Below, in pieces: positions 41,014 through 49,748 of a stretch of DNA of 64,000 nt (position 1 is its first letter; each line of letters starts with the position of its first letter). Under the pieces are notes generated by a model. The model ran no database searches and was not told the DNA's origin. It saw only the letters and a program-made list of their open reading frames with translations. This stretch comes from JAVDCA01 sp035293985. Its GTDB lineage: Bacteria > Pseudomonadota > Alphaproteobacteria > Rhizobiales > Xanthobacteraceae. The position numbers and the translations under genes were made by a program. The stretch is from contig DATGLS010000004.1 in the NCBI GenBank assembly GCA_035293985.1, positions 123,329 through 187,328 of the forward strand. Reading direction: 5' to 3'.

Positions 41014-41883
41014 TCATGCGCCGACGAACTTGTAGCCGTCGCCCCAGCGGCGCACGCGCCCGGTCGAGGGCGCGGGGAAATGCGACAGGCACATCAGCGT
41101 GTCCTCCTCGCAGAATCGGTCGAAAGTCTTGCGCCGCGTCACGCCGGCTTGCTTTGAATCGTAGTCGACGCGCATGCCGAGCTCCGGGTATTTCCCCTGC
41201 AGCGGCGAGTGGATCATGTCGCCGGAGATGAAGCAGCTGCGGCCCCGCTGCCCGACCAGCACGGAATAGTGGTCGATGGTGTGCCCCGGCGTCGGAATGA
41301 ACTGCAGCGCCTCATTGAGCACATAGTCGCTTTTGACCACCTGCGCGCGGTTCGCGGCGACGATCGGCAGCACCGAATCGGTGATCCACGGGCAGGCGGA
41401 GGGATCATCCTTCTCGCGCTGCGTCCAGTAGGCGAGCTCGCGGTCGGCCATCACGTATCGGGCCTTCGGAAAGGTCGGCACCCAGCGGCCATTCTCGAGC
41501 CGGGTGTTCCAGCCGACATGGTCGGTGTGCAGATGCGTGCACATTACATAGTCGATGTCGCCGACACCGAGCCCGACCGCGCCCAGGCTCTTGGTGAAGC
41601 GGTCGCTGTCGAGCATGTTCCAGAACGGCCGCGTTGGCCGCGGCTTGTGGTTGCCGACGCAGGAGTCGATCAGGATGTTGTGATGCGGCGTCTTGATCAC
41701 GAAGGCCTGGATGCACAGCACCAGCCCGTTGTTCGACGGATCGAGGAAGGTCGGCTCCATCCAGGCGCGATTCTCGTCGAGCAGCTCCTTGGTCAGTGTC
41801 GGAAAGAACTCCATGACGTTGAACCAGTTGCCTTGCTGCTCGATGACCGGATGAATGGTGATGTCCTGCAGCTCGATCGTCAT
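41014..41883 (-). CDS. MBL-fold metallo-hydrolase
   Basis: 289 residues from the ATG at 41883, after GGGAGAG. The metallo-beta-lactamase zinc ligands are complete: THLHTDHVGW (H-x-H-x-D-H), TPGHT, SGDMIHSP (metal Asp) and SHFPAP (C-terminal His). There is no signal peptide, so it acts in the cytoplasm. Relatives open lactones or thioesters; the substrate is not clear. It stands alone at the end of the signalling region, convergent with the HWE kinase. Confidence 0.87.
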   Translation of the reverse strand: MTIELQDITIHPVIEQQGNWFNVMEFFPTLTKELLDENRAWMEPTFLDPSNNGLVLCIQAFVIKTPHHNILIDSCVGNHKPRPTRPFWNMLDSDRFTKSLGAVGLGVGDIDYVMCTHLHTDHVGWNTRLENGRWVPTFPKARYVMADRELAYWTQREKDDPSACPWITDSVLPIVAANRAQVVKSDYVLNEALQFIPTPGHTIDHYSVLVGQRGRSCFISGDMIHSPLQGKYPELGMRVDYDSKQAGVTRRKTFDRFCEEDTLMCLSHFPAPSTGRVRRWGDGYKFVGA

Positions 41884-42425
41884 GGTGGCTCTCCCGGGGG
41901 CTCTCTTCGCGGCGAGATTGGATCGATCGATGTTATCGGGTTCGTCCGACGTCGCCTAGCAGGCGGCAGCGCCTCGGACCCACGCATCGTCCAGCGCGAC
42001 ACAACAGGGTCGACCGCGGTCGCGCTCCGGGCGACGTGATCAGAATGGCCGATCTCGCGCCAGGAGCGGCGGCTGATCCTCGACATGCTGGTGGTGATTG
42101 CGCTCGCCTCGCGCGACCCGGATTGCTACGGCCACCTCGATGCGTGGTCGCGAGGCGGCCGATCTCGCCGCCAATGCGGTCTACGAGTGTTGCGCCGCTG
42201 GTCGATCGACTCGACCGCGAGCTGATCGCCGGACGCTATACCTGCCCATGGCAAGCCTGGACGGCGAAGCGACGTCGGCGCCCGTCCCGCACGGATAGCT
42301 TGTCATTGCGCGCGCGGCCCCGCGGGGGCTGGACGAGCGCCCGCGATTTTGGCAAACCGCCGGCCATCGAGATGCGCATGCGAGCGCGCGCCCGAGGCGC
42401 TCCCGACAGGCCAAAGGCAGGACCG
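41884..42425. other. Intergenic region with a possible frameshifted remnant
   Basis: This stretch of 542 bases has no intact gene. At about 42069-42260, three frames in turn give protein-like segments: LILDMLVVIALASRDPDCYG, then REAADLAANAVYE, then PLVDRLDRELIAGRYTCPW. This looks like a gene broken by two frameshifts. Confidence 0.4.
42069..42260 (+). pseudogene. Possible frameshifted remnant of a small gene
   Basis: Successive plus-strand frames read LILDMLVVIALASRDPDCYG, REAADLAANAVYE and PLVDRLDRELIAGRYTCPW. Each segment alone is short, but they are consecutive and of ordinary amino-acid composition. No family is recognised. It may be a chance effect of the high G+C content. Confidence 0.3.
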
Positions 42426-43178
42426 ATGAGCACCCTCGTCCAGGAGCAGTTCGGCAAGAATGCCGCCGGCTACCTCACCAGCAAACCGCACGCGCAGGGC
42501 AAGAGCCTCGACCGGCTGATCGCGCTGACCAAGCCGCAGCCCGACTGGCGCGTGCTCGACGTCGCGACCGGCGGCGGCCACGTCGCCTACGCGTTCGCGC
42601 CGCATGTGGCGCGCGTGTGGGCAACCGACATCACGGCCGAGATGATCGAGCTGGTGCGCGGCGAGGCGGCGAAGAAAGGGCTCGCCAATCTGCGCACCGG
42701 TTATGCGAAGGCCGAGGCGCTCTCGTTCGACGACGCGAGCTTCGACCTCGTGACCTGCCGCATCGCACCGCATCATTTCGACAGCATCCCGGCCTTCCTG
42801 GCCGAGGTGCATCGCGTGCTCAAGCCCGGCGGCCTCGCCGCCATCGTCGACAACGTGGTGGTGCCCGGCAGCGTCGGGGATTTCGTCAACGCCTTCGAGC
42901 GGTTTCGCGATCCGAGCCACCTGCGCGCCTGGACCATGCAGGAGTGGCGCGACGCCCTCGCGCAGGCGGGCTTGGCCATCGCGCACGAGGAAGAGCTCGA
43001 CAAGACGATGGAGTTCAAGCCGTGGGCCGCGCGCCATGACGCCACCATGCAGGCGTTCCTGCGCGCCATGCTGGCGCGCGCCGACGCGGACGCCAAGGCA
43101 TCGCTCGATCCGCAAGGCAGCGGCGACGCGCTGACGTTCCGCCTGCGCGAAGGCCTGTTCATCGCCCGCAAAGGCTGA
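42426..43178 (+). CDS. Class I SAM-dependent methyltransferase
   Basis: 250 residues from the ATG at 42426 (MSTLVQEQFGKNAAGY). The SAM motif I is RVLDVATGGGHVA, motif II has VWATDITAEMI, and the acidic block LSFDDASFDLVTCRIAPHHF, then a VLKPGG loop, as in UbiE/COQ5-type and generic small-molecule methyltransferases. It acts in the cytoplasm. The acceptor is unknown. It is not adjacent to any pathway gene that would suggest one. Confidence 0.87.
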   Translation: MSTLVQEQFGKNAAGYLTSKPHAQGKSLDRLIALTKPQPDWRVLDVATGGGHVAYAFAPHVARVWATDITAEMIELVRGEAAKKGLANLRTGYAKAEALSFDDASFDLVTCRIAPHHFDSIPAFLAEVHRVLKPGGLAAIVDNVVVPGSVGDFVNAFERFRDPSHLRAWTMQEWRDALAQAGLAIAHEEELDKTMEFKPWAARHDATMQAFLRAMLARADADAKASLDPQGSGDALTFRLREGLFIARKG

Positions 43179-43237
43179 GCATGGGGCTGGCGCGTGCCGT
43201 CACGACACGCGCCGCACCGAATGGCGGCGATCGACGG

Positions 43238-43471
43238 TTAGTGCCTCTTCTTGTCGTTATCGGCCGGGCGCACCGCCGCCCACGGATCGACCTTGGCGGC
43301 CGGCCCCCTGTCGCCGCGTGTCGCGGCGCGGTAGGCCCTGTCGATCGCCTCGTCGTCCTTCTTCTGCGCCTCGCTGCGTGCCGTCAGTGCCGCGCTCTCC
43401 TCGGCCAGCACGGTCTGCGCCAGCGTGGCAAAAAATCCGAGTGCGATGACGAGGGTGCCTAACGCACGCAT
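43238..43471 (-). CDS. Small secreted protein of unknown function
   Basis: 77 residues from the ATG at 43471, seven bases after GAGG. A signal peptide (MRALGTLVIALGFFATLAQT, cleaved near VLA-EE) is followed by an acidic/basic helix (SAALTARSEAQKKDDEAIDR) and a C-terminal end DPWAAVRPADNDKKRH. Short proteins of this pattern recur in Bradyrhizobium-type genomes. The function is unknown. Confidence 0.65.
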   Translation of the reverse strand: MRALGTLVIALGFFATLAQTVLAEESAALTARSEAQKKDDEAIDRAYRAATRGDRGPAAKVDPWAAVRPADNDKKRH

Positions 43472-43670
43472 GGGTGCCTCTTTGCCGGTGAGCGATGCGG
43501 ATGCGGGTTGGTGTCCTAGCATATAATCGCCGTAAAGGCGACAATGTGGCGATCGGCAATAACGCGCTTGACGGCCGGGCATGCCGTGAAAAAATGCCGG
43601 AAAGCCAGCACGCGCGGCGGCGACCAGCCGTGCATCGCTTAATGAAGCAAGCGTGGCGGGGAGGACGTGC

Positions 43671-44699
43671 ATGACCGGCCGTTTCGCCGGCCCAGCCCGG
43701 GCGCGGCTCATGCTCCTCATCAGGCGCCTCGTCTTCGCGCTCGTGGGCGGCACGCTGTCGAGTAGCCTGCTGTTGGCCGAGGCCAGCGCAGGCGAGCCGG
43801 GCTATCCCGACCGCCCCGTGATGCTGATCGTGCCCTATGCGGCGGGCGGCATCGCCGACACCGGCATGCGCATCCTCGCCGACAAGCTCGTCGGCACGCT
43901 CGGCCAGCCATTCGTGGTCGACAACCGCCCCGGCGCCGGCGGCATCATCGCCGCCAAGGCCGGTTCCGCGGCGGCGCCGGATGGCTACACGCTGCTGATG
44001 ACCGGCAACAACAACGCGATCAGCGCCGCTTTGTTCAAATCCCTCCCCTACAATATCATCGGCGACTTCGCGTCGGTCTCGACCGTCTCCTTCTTCGACC
44101 TGCTGCTCGTGGCCCGCGCGGGCTCGCCGCTCAAGTCTGTCGCCGACCTGGTCGCAGCCGCGCGTGCCCAGCCGGGCAAGCTCAACATCGGCACGATCAA
44201 CCCCGGCAGCACGCAGAATCTCGCGGCCGAGCTGTTTCGCTCGACTGCCGGAATCAAGGTCGCCATCGTTCCGTTCCGCACCTCGCCCGACATGGCAGCC
44301 GCGATCCTGCGCGGCGACGTCGACGCCGCCTTCGAGTTCTACGCCCCCCTGCAGGGCATGATCGCCGACGACAAGGTGCGAGTGCTCGCCTCGACCGGCT
44401 CGCAGCGCAGCTCCTATCTGCCGCAGACCCCGACGGTTGCGGAAAGCGGCATCAAGGATTTCGAGGTGCTGAGCTGGAACGGCATCTCGGTGCCCGCCGC
44501 GACGCCGAAGCCGGTGATCGCGAGGCTCGCCCGCGCCATCAATGCGGTGCTGCCGCTGCCCGACGTGCAGGAGAAATCCCGCCGCCTCGGCATGGAGATG
44601 CGGGGAAGCACGCCCGAGGAGATGACCGCGCGGATGAAGGCCGATATCGCCAAATGGTCGGCCGTGATCGAGAAAGCCGGAATTCCGAAACGCGACTGA
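43671..44699 (+). CDS. TctC/Bug-type receptor 4
   Basis: 342 residues from the ATG at 43671, seven bases after GGGGAGG. The signal region has RRLVFALVGGTLSSSLLLAE. The mature domain starts YPDRPVMLIVPYAAGGIADT, with VVDNRPGAGGIIAAKAGSAA, a DGYTLLMTG block and a C-terminal ending AVIEKAGIPKRD. It is a periplasmic carboxylate-binding receptor. It is followed 40 bases later by a diheme cytochrome c gene, an uncommon pairing; the two may be one operon for oxidation of an imported substrate. Confidence 0.9.
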   Translation: MTGRFAGPARARLMLLIRRLVFALVGGTLSSSLLLAEASAGEPGYPDRPVMLIVPYAAGGIADTGMRILADKLVGTLGQPFVVDNRPGAGGIIAAKAGSAAAPDGYTLLMTGNNNAISAALFKSLPYNIIGDFASVSTVSFFDLLLVARAGSPLKSVADLVAAARAQPGKLNIGTINPGSTQNLAAELFRSTAGIKVAIVPFRTSPDMAAAILRGDVDAAFEFYAPLQGMIADDKVRVLASTGSQRSSYLPQTPTVAESGIKDFEVLSWNGISVPAATPKPVIARLARAINAVLPLPDVQEKSRRLGMEMRGSTPEEMTARMKADIAKWSAVIEKAGIPKRD

Positions 44700-44739
44700 G
44701 ACCAACCGCGCGATAACGCGATAGAGGGAACGCAAATCC

Positions 44740-45327
44740 ATGAGGGCCGTCGGGACAATGAGCACAATTTTCAAGCATCTTCTTTGCGTCACGCTCGGCG
44801 CCGCCATGGCCGTCGCGATGACTCATGCCGCCAGCGCCGCCGACGATCTCGAGGCGCGACTGCAGACCTGCAACGCCTGCCATGGTGCCGACGGCAAGCC
44901 GATCAGCGCCGCCATTCCGATCATCTGGGGGCAGCAGACGGCCTATCTGGTCAAGCAGATCCACGACTATCGCGCCAAGGACCGCGAGAACGTGGTGATG
45001 ACGCCGCTCGCCGGCACCATCAAGCAGGAGGAGACGCGCAAGGCCGCGACCTATTTCGCGGCCAAGACCTGGCCGGCCGCTGCGCACACGGCCGCGGCGA
45101 CGACCGAGCCCAAAGGCATGACGGTGTGCAAAGCCTGCCACCAGCCGAGCTTCGAGGGCGGGCTGCCCGCGCCGCGCCTCGCCGGTCAGAGCTACGAGTA
45201 TCTCGCCGCCGCGATGGAAAGCTTCGCCAATGGCGAGCGCACCAACAGCGCCGACATGATGCGGCTGATGAAGATGGTCACCAAGGCCGATCGCGACGCG
45301 ATGGCGCATTATCTCGCCGGACTGTGA
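44740..45327 (+). CDS. Diheme c-type cytochrome (cytochrome c4-like)
   Basis: 195 residues. A signal peptide (about 1-33) precedes two heme-c domains: CNACH at 44-48 and CKACH at 130-134. The methionine ligands are probably in VMTPLAGTI and in DMMRLMKMV. The length and two halves are like cytochrome c4, a periplasmic electron carrier to oxidases. It starts 40 bases after the Bug receptor gene. An ATG at 44758 could also be the start. Confidence 0.88.
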   Translation: MRAVGTMSTIFKHLLCVTLGAAMAVAMTHAASAADDLEARLQTCNACHGADGKPISAAIPIIWGQQTAYLVKQIHDYRAKDRENVVMTPLAGTIKQEETRKAATYFAAKTWPAAAHTAAATTEPKGMTVCKACHQPSFEGGLPAPRLAGQSYEYLAAAMESFANGERTNSADMMRLMKMVTKADRDAMAHYLAGL

Positions 45328-45348
45328 CGCAAAGATCGCGATAGGGAC

Positions 45349-45403
45349 TAGAGTAGCGAACTGTGATCGCCCTACTCGCTATTCGCCACTCGCCATTCGC
45401 GAA
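45349..45403. repeat. Short tandem/inverted repeat element
   Basis: The sequence GAGTAGCGAA is followed by CTACTCGCTATTCGCCACTC and GCCATTCGCG, short near-repeats of CGC(C/T)ATTCGC with an inverted arm. It lies between two convergent genes (stops 45327 and 45404). It resembles dispersed intergenic repeats of Rhizobiales. Confidence 0.5.
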
Positions 45404-46708
45404 CTAACTGCTGCTCAGCGCCGTCTTCACCACCTGCCCGGTCGCCTGCACGAACCAGCGTTCGCTCACGAACGGTCGGCCATCGAGCCGCGCCATCAGC
45501 CAGTCGGCGACGAGCCCGGGCGGGAACGGTCCGAGATTGGCGGCCGGCACGCCGCCGACCGAATGGCGGCTGTCCGCGTAGATCACCAGCTGGCGCGGGC
45601 CCGTCATGGTGTGGATCATGCGCTCGGTGAACTCGAGCGGGCTCAACTCATCCGCCTCGCCGGCGACCACCAGATACGGGCTCTTGATCTTCTCGGCATG
45701 CCCCTCCCAGGTGAGCGTCTTGGCGAACTCGTCGAACTTCGCCTCGTCGGTGAAGTTCGACATCCACATGAAGCGCTTCTTGAAGGTGGGCGAGGCCTGC
45801 TCGAAGATCGTATGGCAGCCGGGCTCGAGACAGGTCGATGACACCGCGGTCGCGGCGATGCGCGGCTCGTGCGCCGACATGATGGTGCCGAAGAACGAGC
45901 CGAAGCTCGTGCCGGTGACGCCGATGCACTTGGCGTCGATCTCCGGCCGCGCGCTCAGCCAGTCGACCAGCACCGGGCCGGCGTCGATCCAGTTCTGCAT
46001 CGAGACGTAGACGCCGAGCAGCGGGCTTTCGTACTGGCCGGGCCCATCGATCGCGAGCACGGCGGCGCCGCGCGTGAGCCAGCGGTCGTTGGCAAGCGCC
46101 ACGCCCGACTCCTTGAAGCTGTCCATGCCCGGGATCGAGATCACCACCGGCAGGTTGCCGCCCATGTTCGGCGGCAGATGGAACCAGGCCGGGATGGACT
46201 TGCCTTTGAACGGGATCGACACCGCCTCGACCGGGTGCCCCGCGATCTTCGCGTAGTTGGCGTAGCATTCGCGCTTCTTCTGGTGCAGCGCGATGTGCTT
46301 GGTACCGGAGTCATCATACGGCCATTCGGCGGCGCCATAGTGGATCGCGGCCATGAACCAGTTGTCGCGCGCCGTGACGTGGTTGCCGTCCGCCTCGGCA
46401 GCCTTCGCCTTGGCCTCGCGGCGCTTCGCGGTCGACTCGAAGGCCGGGCCGATGTCGGCCATCTTCTGCACGCGGGCGCGGATGGCGGCGAAATCGGCGC
46501 CGGCCTCGACGCCGCACGGCGCCGCGAGATAGAGCGAGCGCGGCTGGTCCCAGTCGATGCCATTGGCGCGGATGATGTTGTCGAGCGCCCAGCGTTGCTC
46601 GGCGAAGCGTTTGGTCATCGCGGCGCCCGGCTCGTCGGCGAAAGCCGAAGCGGTCGCAAGCGCCGCGCTCGCGCTCGCCGCCGAGGCGATGAAGCTGCGT
46701 CGGTCCAT
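45404..46708 (-). CDS. Exported FrsA/DUF1100-like alpha/beta hydrolase
   Basis: 434 residues from the ATG at 46708, after GGGAGGCACG. A Tat-like signal (DRRSFIASAASASAALATA) leads into a helical region and a hydrolase domain. VVISIPGMDSF holds the oxyanion loop; Ser268 lies in GVTGTSFGSFFG; GEADELSP supplies the Asp; and YADSRHSVGG the His. The family resembles FrsA and dipeptidyl-peptidase-like esterases. The frame is open far upstream, but that part is antisense to the lyase gene and is not real coding. Confidence 0.83.
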   Translation of the reverse strand: MDRRSFIASAASASAALATASAFADEPGAAMTKRFAEQRWALDNIIRANGIDWDQPRSLYLAAPCGVEAGADFAAIRARVQKMADIGPAFESTAKRREAKAKAAEADGNHVTARDNWFMAAIHYGAAEWPYDDSGTKHIALHQKKRECYANYAKIAGHPVEAVSIPFKGKSIPAWFHLPPNMGGNLPVVISIPGMDSFKESGVALANDRWLTRGAAVLAIDGPGQYESPLLGVYVSMQNWIDAGPVLVDWLSARPEIDAKCIGVTGTSFGSFFGTIMSAHEPRIAATAVSSTCLEPGCHTIFEQASPTFKKRFMWMSNFTDEAKFDEFAKTLTWEGHAEKIKSPYLVVAGEADELSPLEFTERMIHTMTGPRQLVIYADSRHSVGGVPAANLGPFPPGLVADWLMARLDGRPFVSERWFVQATGQVVKTALSSS

Positions 46709-46783
46709 GGTCGTGCCTCCCGGGTTGTGTTGGCGTGATTGTAGCACGTAGGGTGGGCGACCGCGCTTGCTCTCTGCCGCCGC

Positions 46784-46846
46784 GTGGGCAAAATCGCCAC
46801 ACGCGGTTGCCCACGCGGCAATGATTGTGCAAGCGATTTTGCCCAC
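46784..46846. repeat. Inverted-repeat element between divergent genes
   Basis: GTGGGCAAAATCGC at 46784-46797 and its exact reverse complement at 46833-46846 form 14-base arms with a 35-base spacer that itself contains a TGCCCACGCGG block. Bases GTAGGGTGGGC just before and ACTACGG after belong to the same element. It fits the GTAGGGTGGGCAAA-type repeat family of Bradyrhizobium-like genomes. It lies 19 bases before the lyase ATG. Confidence 0.65.
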
Positions 46847-46864
46847 ACTACGGAGTGCCTCCCC

Positions 46865-48232
46865 ATGCCGACCAGCGTCTTCGATTCGTATCTGCTCGGC
46901 AGCGTCTGGGGCACCGACGAGCTGCGCGCGATCTTTTGCGACGAGACACGGGTGCAGAAATGGTTCGACTACGAGGCGGCGCTGGCGCTGGCGCAGGCGG
47001 AGCTCGGCATCATCCCGAAGGCCGCCGCCGCCGAGATCGCCGCCAAGGCCAAGGTCGCCAATGTCGACCTCAGGGCGATCGGCGGCGAAATCCGCCGCAT
47101 CAAGCATCCGCTGGTGCCGGCGCTGCGCGCCCTGCAGGCGGTGTGCGCGGACGGGCACGGCGAATTCCTGCATTTCGGCCCCACCACCCAGGACGTGCTC
47201 GACACCGGCATGGTGCTGCAGCTCAAGGACGCGCACGCGCTGCTCGCGCGCGACCTCAAGGCGGTCGGCCGCGCGCTCGCTCGCCTCGCCGAGGCGCACC
47301 GGGCGACGCCGATGGCCGGGCGCACGCACGGCGTGCAGGCGCTGCCGATCACCTTCGGCCACAAATGCGCCATCTGGCTCGCCGAAGCGGGCCGCAACTT
47401 CACGCGCCTGACGCAAGCCGCCGAGCGCAACTTCGTCGGCGGCATGACTGGCGCGGTCGGGACGCAGGCCTCGTTCGGCCGGCGCGCCTTCGAGCTCGAC
47501 GCGATGCTGATGGCGCGGCTCGGCCTGGGTGTCGCCGACATCGGCTGGCAGACCGCGCGCGACCGGCTCGCCGACTACGCCAACGCGCTCGGCCTGATCG
47601 GCGGCGGCCTCGCCAAGATCGCGCACGAGATCATCATTCTCAGCCACAACGAGATCGATGAGGTGTCGGAGCCGTTCGCGCACGGCAAGGTCGGCTCCTC
47701 GACCATGCCGCACAAGCGCAACCCGGTGATCTGCGAGGGCGTGGTCGCGGTCGGCCATGCGTTGCGCGGCTCGGTCGCCCTGATGCAGCAGGCGTTGATC
47801 GTCGAGCACGAGCGCGACGCCTCGGTATGGCGGCTCGAATGGAAGGCGCTGCCCGAATGCTGCCTGATGACCGGCGCGATGCTGGCGCAGATGCGGCACG
47901 TGCTCGAGGGCCTCGAGGTGCATGCCGGCAAGATGCGCAGGAATCTCGATGCGCTCGGCGGGTTCCTGATGTCGGAGCGGGTGATGTTCGCGCTCGCCGA
48001 CAAGGTCGGCAAGCAGAGCGCGCATGAGCTCGTCTACGAGATCGCGATGCGCGGCATCGAGGGAGGTATCACATTCGAGCAGGCGCTGATGGATGACGGC
48101 GAGGTCAAGTCCGCGCTTGCACGCGACGAGTTGCGAGCCCTGCTCGATCCGACGACCTATGTGGGCCTCGCGCCCGAGATCGTCGATCGCGTGCTCGCCG
48201 AGACCAAGGCGGCGGGTTGGACCGAACCCTGA
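46865..48232 (+). CDS. Lyase of the fumarase/aspartase superfamily (PurB/PcaB-like)
   Basis: 455 residues, the normal length of the superfamily. The three conserved regions are present: FGPTTQDVLDTG (C1), the middle block GRTHGVQALPITFG (C2), and the signature GSSTMPHKRNP (C3). These enzymes add or remove fumarate-type groups (adenylosuccinate lyase, 3-carboxymuconate cycloisomerase, argininosuccinate lyase). C2 and overall sequence look closest to a PurB/PcaB subgroup, but I cannot assign a substrate. No purine or protocatechuate genes are near. An inverted repeat sits immediately upstream. Confidence 0.87.
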   Translation: MPTSVFDSYLLGSVWGTDELRAIFCDETRVQKWFDYEAALALAQAELGIIPKAAAAEIAAKAKVANVDLRAIGGEIRRIKHPLVPALRALQAVCADGHGEFLHFGPTTQDVLDTGMVLQLKDAHALLARDLKAVGRALARLAEAHRATPMAGRTHGVQALPITFGHKCAIWLAEAGRNFTRLTQAAERNFVGGMTGAVGTQASFGRRAFELDAMLMARLGLGVADIGWQTARDRLADYANALGLIGGGLAKIAHEIIILSHNEIDEVSEPFAHGKVGSSTMPHKRNPVICEGVVAVGHALRGSVALMQQALIVEHERDASVWRLEWKALPECCLMTGAMLAQMRHVLEGLEVHAGKMRRNLDALGGFLMSERVMFALADKVGKQSAHELVYEIAMRGIEGGITFEQALMDDGEVKSALARDELRALLDPTTYVGLAPEIVDRVLAETKAAGWTEP

Positions 48233-48581
48233 GGCTCGAACGTCACGCCATTGATTTTGCAGCGAAATCGTCGAATGGCTTCGTTCTGCAGTTCTGCAGA
48301 ATTGCCGTCCGACGCATCACCGGTGATTAATTACCGAGAGAGCCCAAGGAAGCCGGGGGAGCGACCCCCGGCTCCTCCGCCTAACAATGGCCGGGCTGCT
48401 TGACCGCACTTGTGGGGAGCGACCCCGTGCATCAAGGGAGTGCCACGTCCGAGGTTAGACCTACCCGCGGATGAACCTGGGCACCACAACTATTACATCA
48501 AATCGGCGGCCGCCGCTACATCGCCGGATGAGATTTGAACAGGCACGGGGTCGCGAACCAGCGGGCTGCGCGTCGCCGTTA
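48233..48581. other. Convergent intergenic region with two hairpins sharing a loop
   Basis: This 349-base region lies between the lyase stop and the end of the convergent Bug gene. It contains AGCCGGGGG-AGCGA-CCCCCGGCT (48351-48373, nine pairs) and GGGG-AGCGA-CCCC (48414-48426, four pairs), both with the same AGCGA loop. A CTCCTCC anti-ribosome-site-like stretch lies right after the first. This could be a terminator region or a small RNA. Confidence 0.45.
48340..48470 (+). ncRNA. Candidate structured small RNA or 3' element
   Basis: This span has two hairpins with the same AGCGA loop and a free CTCCTCC stretch, which is complementary to ribosome binding sites, as in several alphaproteobacterial small RNAs. 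I do not see a promoter or a T-run terminator, and I do not recognise the family, so this is a weak call. Confidence 0.25.
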
Positions 48582-49568
48582 CTACTGCGGCTTGATCTTC
48601 GCGGCGCGGACCACCTTGCCCCATTTCTCGGTCTCGGACGCCAGATGCGTGCCGAACTCGGTGCGCGAGGTCGGGAACGGCACCGAGCCGATCTGGATCA
48701 TCCGCGCCTTGAAGTCGGGATCGGCGAGGCCCGCGTTGATCTCGGTGTTGAGCTTGGCGAGGATCTCGGCCGGCGTGGCGGCGGGCGCGCCGATGCCGTA
48801 CCACGCGCTCGCCTCGTAACCGGGCACGAAGTCGGCAATGACCGGCACGTCGGGGAGCACCGACGAGCGCACCGCGCTGGTGAGGGCTAGCGCGCGCAGC
48901 TTGCCGCCTTTGACGTAGCCGATCGACGGCGGCAGCGGGCTGAACATCAGTTGGATCTGCCCGGCGAGCAGGTCGTTGAGCGCCGGCGGCGAGCCGCGAT
49001 AGGCGACGTGGACGAGCTCGACGCCGGCCATCAAGTTGAACAGCTCGCCCGCCATGTGCAGCGAGCTGCCGATCCCGGCCGAGCCGAAGTTGATCTTGCC
49101 CGGATTGGCCTTCGCGTAGGTGATGAACTCCGGCACGGTCGTGGCCGGAAACGACGGCTGCACCTCCATGCCGAGCGGCTCGCGGCTGATGCCGGCGACC
49201 GGCGCGATGTCGCGCAGGAAATTCCAGTTGAGCTTCTCGTAAAGCGACGCGTTGACGGCGTTGCCCATGGAGGTCAGCAGCAGCGTGTGGCCGTCGGGCG
49301 CCGCCTGCACCACCGCCTCGGTCGCGATGTTGCCGCCGGCGCCGGTGCGATCCTCGACGATGAACGATTGCCCGAGCCGCTGCGAGAGCCACTGCCCGAC
49401 CAGCCGCGCCAGGATGTCGGGCGCGCCGCCCGCCGCAAAGCCGCAGATGATGCGCACCGGCCGGGTCGGATAGGCCGCGGCGCGCGCGAGGCGCGGCAGC
49501 GCCGGCAAGGCCGCGGTGGCGGCAGCCGCAGCGCGCAGGAAATGGCGACGTGATGGTCTCGTTCTCAT
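48582..49568 (-). CDS. TctC/Bug-type receptor 5
   Basis: 328 residues from the ATG at 49568. The Tat-like signal RPSRRHFLRAAAAATAALPA leads to the mature domain YPTRPVRIICGFAAGGAPDI, FIVEDRTGAGGNIATEAV, a DGHTLLLTS block and an ending EKWGKVVRAAKIKPQ. It binds a carboxylate in the periplasm. It is divergent from receptor 6; together these are two Bug genes back to back with no transporter genes. Confidence 0.9.
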   Translation of the reverse strand: MRTRPSRRHFLRAAAAATAALPALPRLARAAAYPTRPVRIICGFAAGGAPDILARLVGQWLSQRLGQSFIVEDRTGAGGNIATEAVVQAAPDGHTLLLTSMGNAVNASLYEKLNWNFLRDIAPVAGISREPLGMEVQPSFPATTVPEFITYAKANPGKINFGSAGIGSSLHMAGELFNLMAGVELVHVAYRGSPPALNDLLAGQIQLMFSPLPPSIGYVKGGKLRALALTSAVRSSVLPDVPVIADFVPGYEASAWYGIGAPAATPAEILAKLNTEINAGLADPDFKARMIQIGSVPFPTSRTEFGTHLASETEKWGKVVRAAKIKPQ

Positions 49569-49748
49569 AGCCCCGCTGCCCCGACGGTCCCGATGCGCCC
49601 AAGAAATGTGCGCGAGCATACGATAGCGGTCCGCACGCCAGATCAGAAGCCGCAACCTCGCGCGGTGCGGCCATTCGACCCGCCGGCGTTGATGCGCCGC
49701 GCGCCGACCCGGTAAGCTCGCGCCAAAACCAACCCGGAGGAAGCCCCC

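Noticed and set aside
44725..44750. GGAAC upstream of the cytochrome c gene considered as an EcfG promoter
   Set aside because: The -10 position reads CGTC and would overlap the start codon region.
46709..48025. Upstream extension of the FrsA-like hydrolase frame on the minus strand
   Set aside because: It is antisense to the conserved lyase gene; the Tat signal and ribosome site at 46708 mark the true start.
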